Source: a bacterium
Lineage (GTDB): Bacteria; Bdellovibrionota_C; UBA2361; RFPC01
Reading direction: 5' to 3'
Assembly (NCBI GenBank): GCA_009926305.1
Contig: RFPC01000004.1
Location: forward strand, 1-64,000
Length of the DNA: 64,000 nucleotides
Below, one piece after another: positions 61,863 to 64,000 of this stretch (position 1 is the stretch's first letter; every line of letters begins with the position of its first letter). Below the pieces are notes generated by a model. That model saw only the letters and a program-made list of their open reading frames with translations, ran no database searches and was not told the DNA's origin. A program made the position numbers and the translations under genes.

Positions 61863-64000
61863 ATGAGTGCAGAGTGGTATTTCTGGTTAGTTCTTTTTCT
61901 GATTCTCATCGCGGTTCTTGATCTGGTTGTAGGGGTTAGTAATGATGCAGTTAATTTCCTTAACTCAGCTATTGGCTCGAATGTAGCAAGCAGAAAGACT
62001 ATTTTTATTATTGCAAGCGCTGGGCTCTTCGTCGGGGTTCTCTTCTCTAGTGGCATGATGGAAGTAGCCCGAAAAGGCATATTCAATCCACAGTTTCTCA
62101 CGATGCCCGATCTGATGATGATCTTTTTTGCAGTGATGATCGCTGATCTTATCATATTAGATCTTTTTAATACCTATGGTCTTCCAACTTCAACGACTGT
62201 TTCTATCGTTTTCGAGTTGTTGGGAGCTGCGGTATGTATTTCGCTCTTGAAGGTATTGTCGGATGGAAAAGATATTGCTTCGATAGGACAATATATTAAT
62301 TCGGCAAAAGCGTTAGGGATTATTTCTGGGATACTACTCTCAGTCGTTGTTGCATTTTTCTTTGGAGCCGTCGCTCAGTTTCTCGCTCGACTCTTATTTA
62401 CCTTCCACTATGAGAGATATTTAGGCATGTTTGGCGGGCTATGGGGTGGCCTCTGTCTTTCTGCAGTCTCAATCTTTATCCTTCTCAAGGGTGCTAAGGG
62501 TGCTACCTTCATCACTCCAGAGCTGGCTCTTTTTATCAAAGAAAATCTCTTGTTCATCGCTTTAGCAATCTTTTTTGTTACAGGTGTTGTTTTTCAGATG
62601 CTTGTTACATTTCTAAAGATCAATATTTTTAAGCCGATTGTTTTAATCGGAACATTTTCACTCGCTCTTGCTTTTGCCGCCAATGATCTCGTTAATTTCA
62701 TTGGAGTTCCAATTGCGAGCTTGCATACATACGATGCCGCGATGATGTCATCGAATCCTTTGACGGTGCCGATGGATATGCTTGCTGGAAAAGTTCCTTC
62801 ATCGACATTCATCTTGCTCGTGAGTGGCGTAGTTATGGTGTTAGCGCTTTGGTTTTCGCGGAAGGCTCGAAGTGTGACAGAAACAGAGATTCGATTGAGT
62901 AGTCATCAAGAGGTTGATGAACGCTTTGAATCTTTGGCGCTTTCTCGAGTGATTGTAAGAATGTTCATGCGTGTTTTTGAGGGCTCACGAGTCCTTATTC
63001 CTCGTTCAGCTCGAAAATTTGCTCGAAAGCGATTTGCGCGACATGAAATTGAGCAGAAAGGCGAAGTGGAATATCTGCCATCTTTTGATCTCGTGCGGGC
63101 CTCAACCAATCTTCTGATGGCGAGCATAGTAGTCTCTTTTGCTACGTCCTTGAAGCTCCCGCTTTCTACGACCTATGTGACATTCATGGTGGCGATGGGG
63201 ACTTCGTTTGCTGACCAGGCATGGGGCCGTGATTCTGCGGTCTATCGAGTTACTGGAGTCTTAACCGTAATTGGTGGCTGGTTTATCACTGCTTTAATGG
63301 CGTTCGTTACTGCAGGAGCATTCGTCTCTGTCTTATATTTGGGGGGATGGCTTTGGGCAGTTGTGCTTGTTGCTGTTGCCGGCTTTATGCTGTGGAGGGC
63401 TCATGGAACTCATGTCAAGCGTCAGGAACGGAAGGAACAAGAAGAAGTATTCAATCTAAAGAAGATTAGTGATGCGGAATACTCAGCACAAGTGACGCTT
63501 CACCAAGTAGCGGTCTTCTTGAAGCTGATACACGAACATTTACAAATGGGTCTGCAGGCATTTTTTGAATCAGATCGAATAGAGCTCCGTCGTCACTTTC
63601 TGGCTCGAAAACAGGTACAGCGTTGGTCCAGCATCATTTCTGCTAATGTCTTTAAGGTGATGCGATTGGGATATGGACAGAGTACGACGCAGGATACGAG
63701 CTACTCCCAGACCGTCCTTTCTCTTCAGTCTATTGCCGAGGGGTATCGTGATATTGTGAGCAGATCGTACCTCCATATTCGGGAGAATCATAAGGGACTC
63801 CTAAAGGCACAAAAGGGGGAGTTGAACCAGGTTCTCGGACAACTCCTTGCTCTTATTCAACGAGTTGAGAAAGACCTCTCGGGCGTTGAGTCATCCTCTG
63901 AAACAGAGCTGAAGAGCGACAATGAGGCTTTAGCGCGAGAGATAGACCAGTTTTTACATATACAGGCAGAGCGCATCCACAATCGGTCATCAAAAACGAG
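61863..64000 (+). CDS. PiT-family inorganic phosphate transporter with PhoU-like C-terminal region (cut by window edge)
   Basis: From the ATG at 61863 the frame is open to the right edge (712 residues visible). The two PiT signatures are GVSNDAVNFLNSAIGS (about 24-39) and FAANDLVNFIGVPIAS (about 272-287). About ten or more membrane segments follow the inverted-repeat fold, with a cytoplasmic loop around 340-400 (ALSRVIVRMFMRVFEGSRVL). After the last helix (about 500-515) the protein continues with a helical charged region (YSAQVTLHQVAVFLKLIHEH and on) resembling PhoU-like domains, as in several long PiT proteins. It imports phosphate using a cation gradient. The true end is outside the window. 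Confidence 0.9.
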   Translation, partial: MSAEWYFWLVLFLILIAVLDLVVGVSNDAVNFLNSAIGSNVASRKTIFIIASAGLFVGVLFSSGMMEVARKGIFNPQFLTMPDLMMIFFAVMIADLIILDLFNTYGLPTSTTVSIVFELLGAAVCISLLKVLSDGKDIASIGQYINSAKALGIISGILLSVVVAFFFGAVAQFLARLLFTFHYERYLGMFGGLWGGLCLSAVSIFILLKGAKGATFITPELALFIKENLLFIALAIFFVTGVVFQMLVTFLKINIFKPIVLIGTFSLALAFAANDLVNFIGVPIASLHTYDAAMMSSNPLTVPMDMLAGKVPSSTFILLVSGVVMVLALWFSRKARSVTETEIRLSSHQEVDERFESLALSRVIVRMFMRVFEGSRVLIPRSARKFARKRFARHEIEQKGEVEYLPSFDLVRASTNLLMASIVVSFATSLKLPLSTTYVTFMVAMGTSFADQAWGRDSAVYRVTGVLTVIGGWFITALMAFVTAGAFVSVLYLGGWLWAVVLVAVAGFMLWRAHGTHVKRQERKEQEEVFNLKKISDAEYSAQVTLHQVAVFLKLIHEHLQMGLQAFFESDRIELRRHFLARKQVQRWSSIISANVFKVMRLGYGQSTTQDTSYSQTVLSLQSIAEGYRDIVSRSYLHIRENHKGLLKAQKGELNQVLGQLLALIQRVEKDLSGVESSSETELKSDNEALAREIDQFLHIQAERIHNRSSKT

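Noticed and set aside
1-64000. CRISPR array, insertion sequence or known phage-defence cluster
   Set aside because: The tandem repeats have no spacers of CRISPR type, no transposase was found, and the HelD-like helicase has no defence-type neighbours.

Overview
The window comes from a Gram-negative, flagellated, aerobically respiring bacterium. The evidence is an LptF-type LPS exporter, an outer-membrane porin, flagellin and CheY-like genes, and a long NADH dehydrogenase I operon. Base composition looks intermediate. The mix of secreted calcium-binding repeat proteins, degenerate receiver proteins and lone housekeeping genes fits a deltaproteobacterium-like lineage (for example Bdellovibrionota, SAR324 or Myxococcota relatives), but no marker here settles the taxonomy.

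Layout. Positions 1-6000 hold a truncated secreted FG-GAP protein, an ACT-domain protein, an NCS2-like permease and two divergent flagellin-related genes. One of these is a 76-residue flagellin with almost only its two ends. The other is a 654-residue flagellin whose central domain is replaced by seven FG-GAP (integrin-like beta-propeller) repeats. Positions 6000-24200 carry an MscS channel, a 1704-residue secreted protein with 24 exact 33-residue Cys/Asp repeats, a cold-shock protein followed by a DEAD-box helicase, an 1845-residue secreted subtilase, a SIMPL protein and a drug/metabolite transporter. Positions 24200-36300 hold mostly single housekeeping genes: dtd, an exopolysaccharide sugar transferase, rplM-rpsI, a Pmp3 protein, lptF, rpsU, a Tat-exported phosphoesterase, an SprT-like protein and tRNA-Gly(GCC). 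Positions 36300-46100 include several unrecognised proteins, a Trm112-like protein, glutamine-dependent NAD synthetase, a degenerate receiver protein and a HelD-like helicase.

Positions 46399-59366 are a complex I operon in the order nuoC-D-E-F-G-H-J-K-L-M-N. nuoA, nuoB and nuoI are absent, and nuoG is split by a frameshift. After it come a CheY-like regulator, a phosphate-selective-type porin and a PiT phosphate transporter cut by the right edge. The last two probably work together: the porin admits phosphate across the outer membrane and PiT carries it across the inner membrane.

The most unusual observations are the flagellin with a seven-repeat beta-propeller insert, its miniature divergent neighbour, a five-unit super-period inside the 24-repeat array, and short tandem duplications (period 14-22 bp, unrelated unit sequences) in many intergenic gaps.
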